64,000 nt of DNA from Aliarcobacter thereius LMG 24486 (GTDB lineage: Bacteria; Campylobacterota; Campylobacteria; Campylobacterales; Arcobacteraceae), in contig NZ_CP035926.1 of NCBI RefSeq assembly GCF_004214815.1, forward strand, positions 310,001 to 374,000, read 5' to 3'. Each line of letters starts with the position of its first letter. Position 1 is the first letter of the stretch. A model generated the notes under the pieces. The model did not search any database and was not told the origin of the DNA. It saw only the letters and a list, made by a program, of their open reading frames with translations. Shown one piece after another: positions 62,336 to 64,000 of the stretch. The translations under genes were made by a program, and so were the position numbers.

Positions 62336-62940
62336 TTAAATATGTTTTTTTAACTTTAAAAATATCATTGCAGTCATAATTGCATCATTTAAAGCATCAT
62401 GTTTTCCAAGAGTTGGAATATTTAAATTCTTCATAATAGTGTCAAATTTGAGATCTATAAAACCATAATTATCAATAGTTTTTTTACTATCATAGTAAAT
62501 AGAAGATACTTCAAATTTTTTGTTTGGTAAGCTTATTCCAATTAGTTTTTTTGTATATCTTGAAATTATTGATATATCAAAATCTATATAATAACCAACA
62601 ATTGGTCGTGAACCTATAAAATTTAAAAGCTTATAAATAGCTTCATCAGCATCTAAAGCATTTTTTAAATCAATCTCTCTTAAATGATGAATTTTTATGG
62701 ATTCAATATTAATACTTTTTGATGGTTTAATATAAATACTAAAAGTATTTCTTGCTAATACTTTATTTCCTTTTATAATTACTGCACCAATTGATAAAAT
62801 TTCATCTTTTTTTGGATTTAAACCACTAGTTTCACAATCCAAACTTACATACTCATCTTGTGGCGACTCATCAAATAAAAAATCAAATCTTTTATCTAAT
62901 AGTTTTTTTCTTTGCCAAGTTTTTTTATATTTCTAAACAT
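62336..62940 (-). CDS. DnaQ-like 3'-5' exonuclease, second copy with 5' frameshift
   Basis: The exonuclease domain is intact: VSLDCETSGLNPKKDEILSI (Exo I), VGYYIDFDISIISRY (Exo II) and LGKHDALNDAIMTAMIFLKL (Exo III). But the frame carrying it has no ATG or GTG; a stop in that frame lies at 62935-62933. An ATG at 62940, one base after the DUF294 stop, starts MFRNIKKLGKEKNY in the other frame and meets TAG at 62898-62896. A -1 shift at either of two A-tracts joins them into MFRNIKKTWQRKKLLDKRFD or MFRNIKKLGKEKKLLDKRFD, matching the lead of the intact copy. So this is a pseudogene, a sequencing error, or a gene needing frameshifting. A TTG at 62842 would begin at the catalytic Asp and is rejected. 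Confidence 0.75.
62902..62926 (-). other. Two in-frame slippery heptamers (candidate -1 frameshift site)
   Basis: On the minus strand, A_AAA_AAA (62926-62920) and A_AAA_AAC (62908-62902) are both in X_XXY_YYZ phase with the ATG at 62940, and a -1 slip at either restores the exonuclease frame before the stop at 62898-62896. Both are fully A-based, like the dnaX site. The intact copy (55503-56126) has no comparable heptamer pair here. A homopolymer error would look the same. Confidence 0.45.
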
Positions 62941-62941
62941 A

Positions 62942-64000
62942 TTAATAGAACTTATTTAGCTTGAAGATATAGCTAATATTATTTTTAAACTCATTTACAA
63001 TTTTAAAACTCTCTTTTAGTAAATCTCTCTCTATTTTTCCTAAGTTTTGCATATCAATATTATTATTTAGCATACTATTTTGTTGTAAAAGTTCTATTTG
63101 ATGCTTTAATCTAATATTATTTGCTATCTCAAAAGCTTCAACCAACTCAGCACTTATTTGACTATCTAATATATTCTTTTGTTTTAATATTTCAATTCTT
63201 TTAACAGTAGTTGTCTCTTTTATTCCATATTTTAATGCTAAGCTTCTAATTCCATGAACTATTGGAAATATTGCAGCTTTTTTTATATTTATTAGATCGT
63301 TTTTATTCATAAAGCTTGATAATGTAGCTGGAGTTTCAAAAGATGTTATAGATTTTGCAAAGTATGCTAAAAATATATCATTATGCTGTTTATTGTATAA
63401 AATATTTTTAAGTTCTATTAACATATTTTTATCTCCTGCAACAGCAAAAGAGTCTATGAAAATTGCTAAATCTAAAAAAGTTTTCATATCAGAAGTATTT
63501 TCTAACCAAGAGTTTATATCTCTTCTAAATTGGCTAAAAGATTTACACCATGTAGGATTTGAAACCATGATATTTCCTTTACAAGGTGGATAACCTAAAA
63601 ATATTAAAGAATCTGTGATTTTTTGCATATAATTTGTATATAAGTTTATATCAATACCATCTTTTACTATTAAAGCATTATCTTGATCATTTTTTATAAT
63701 TTGTTCATTTCTTCCTTCACTTCCCATTACAAATAAACAAGCATTATCTTGTAACTCTTTTGGCAAAATTAGTGAGTAAACTTTTTGATAAACTTTTGTA
63801 TTTAATTGACCAATTAAATTTGAAATATGATGAATTTTTACACCTTTTGCTTGAAGACTAGTAATAATATCCATAAAATCTTTACTAGCATCTTTTAAAT
63901 CTTCTATATTTTTTGCTTTACTTATTTTTGATTCTATTACATAAGTATGATTTGCAAAGTGAGATAAGATATCTATTTGTTCTAAAATACCAAGCATTTC
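62942..64000 (-). CDS. cNMP/CBS/DUF294 protein, second copy, 5' end missing
   Basis: The 352 residues seen begin inside the second CBS domain (MLGILEQIDILSHF corresponds to VGILDQISLSSFF of the intact copy) and continue with the DUF294 domain (MGSEGRNEQIIKNDQDNAL) and the DUF294_C domain, ending in YIFKLNKFY. The frame is open to the window edge, so the gene starts outside; the ATG at 63997 is internal. The stop is one base from the exonuclease ATG, the same arrangement as in the other copy, where the two genes overlap by 8 bases. Confidence 0.9.
   Translation of the reverse strand, partial: EMLGILEQIDILSHFANHTYVIESKISKAKNIEDLKDASKDFMDIITSLQAKGVKIHHISNLIGQLNTKVYQKVYSLILPKELQDNACLFVMGSEGRNEQIIKNDQDNALIVKDGIDINLYTNYMQKITDSLIFLGYPPCKGNIMVSNPTWCKSFSQFRRDINSWLENTSDMKTFLDLAIFIDSFAVAGDKNMLIELKNILYNKQHNDIFLAYFAKSITSFETPATLSSFMNKNDLINIKKAAIFPIVHGIRSLALKYGIKETTTVKRIEILKQKNILDSQISAELVEAFEIANNIRLKHQIELLQQNSMLNNNIDMQNLGKIERDLLKESFKIVNEFKNNISYIFKLNKFY

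Noticed and set aside
62336-62842. Start of the second exonuclease at TTG 62842
   Set aside because: It would remove the first beta strand and start one residue before the catalytic Asp; the paralogue has about 30 residues upstream that also exist here in the same frame, without a start codon.

Overview
The window is strongly AT-rich, gene-dense, low-intergenic DNA that reads as the chromosome of a Campylobacterota bacterium, most likely an Arcobacter/Aliarcobacter relative. Reasons from the sequence: the gene order U32 peptidase - purE - thioredoxin-fold protein - glyQ - Nif3 - zinc ribbon - waaA - pseudouridine synthase - ffh - rpsP - KH - rimM, and flhF - flhG - small membrane protein, and aroQ - aminofutalosine deaminase - sppA, match what I remember of Campylobacter and Helicobacter; MnmA at 45423-46457 is of the campylobacterial type; CheZ is the divergent epsilon type. 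Attribution to Arcobacter is inference from the large contiguous flagellar block and the acetate genes. No rRNA, tRNA, CRISPR, insertion sequence or prophage was seen, and no gene-free stretch exceeds 300 bases (the longest is the 240-base gap 59991-60230, which holds a promoter and a terminator).

Layout. (1) 1-11205, plus strand: the end of a chemoreceptor with a zinc-binding CZB domain, then housekeeping genes for tRNA modification, purine and LPS-core synthesis, glycyl-tRNA synthetase, protein targeting and 30S assembly. The run stops after rimM; trmD and rplS, expected next, are missing. (2) 11219-43542: a flagellar supercluster of about 30 kb. A minus-strand flgG operon diverges from a long plus-strand run: cheY, cheZ, flgF-like, flgB, fliF, fliG, fliH, fliN, flgD, two different hook genes, a coiled-coil protein, a TPR lipoprotein-like/periplasmic protein, fliY, a rod-binding FlgJ-like protein, an FlgN-like protein, a small exported protein, flhF, flhG, a membrane protein, fliE, flgC, fliK, fliR, flhB, a second periplasmic TPR protein, fliI, flgL and flhA. 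Together they build the export gate, MS/C rings, rod, hook and motor accessories; filament, L/P-ring, stator, fliM, fliP, fliQ and all flagellar sigma factors are absent here. (3) 43592-51861: an MFS exporter, a flavin-binding split-barrel protein, a minus-strand operon pepQ-like - folK - mnmA (E. coli type) - mnmA (campylobacterial type), then plus-strand aroQ, aminofutalosine deaminase and sppA. (4) 51891-64000, all minus strand: an acetate locus, in transcription order DUF294 protein (cut by the window edge) - exonuclease - DUF485 - actP - DUF485 - actP - DUF294 protein - exonuclease - ackA - pta - ackA. Every component except pta is present twice.

The most interesting signals are the nested duplication of the acetate locus, a 5' frameshift in one exonuclease copy that falls on two in-frame A-rich slippery heptamers, two MnmA enzymes of different lineage side by side, a CheZ with two FliM-like CheY-binding motifs, two hook proteins in tandem, and a chemoreceptor ending in a CheR-tether-like pentapeptide. 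None is proven to be a new system; each is stated with what would refute it.
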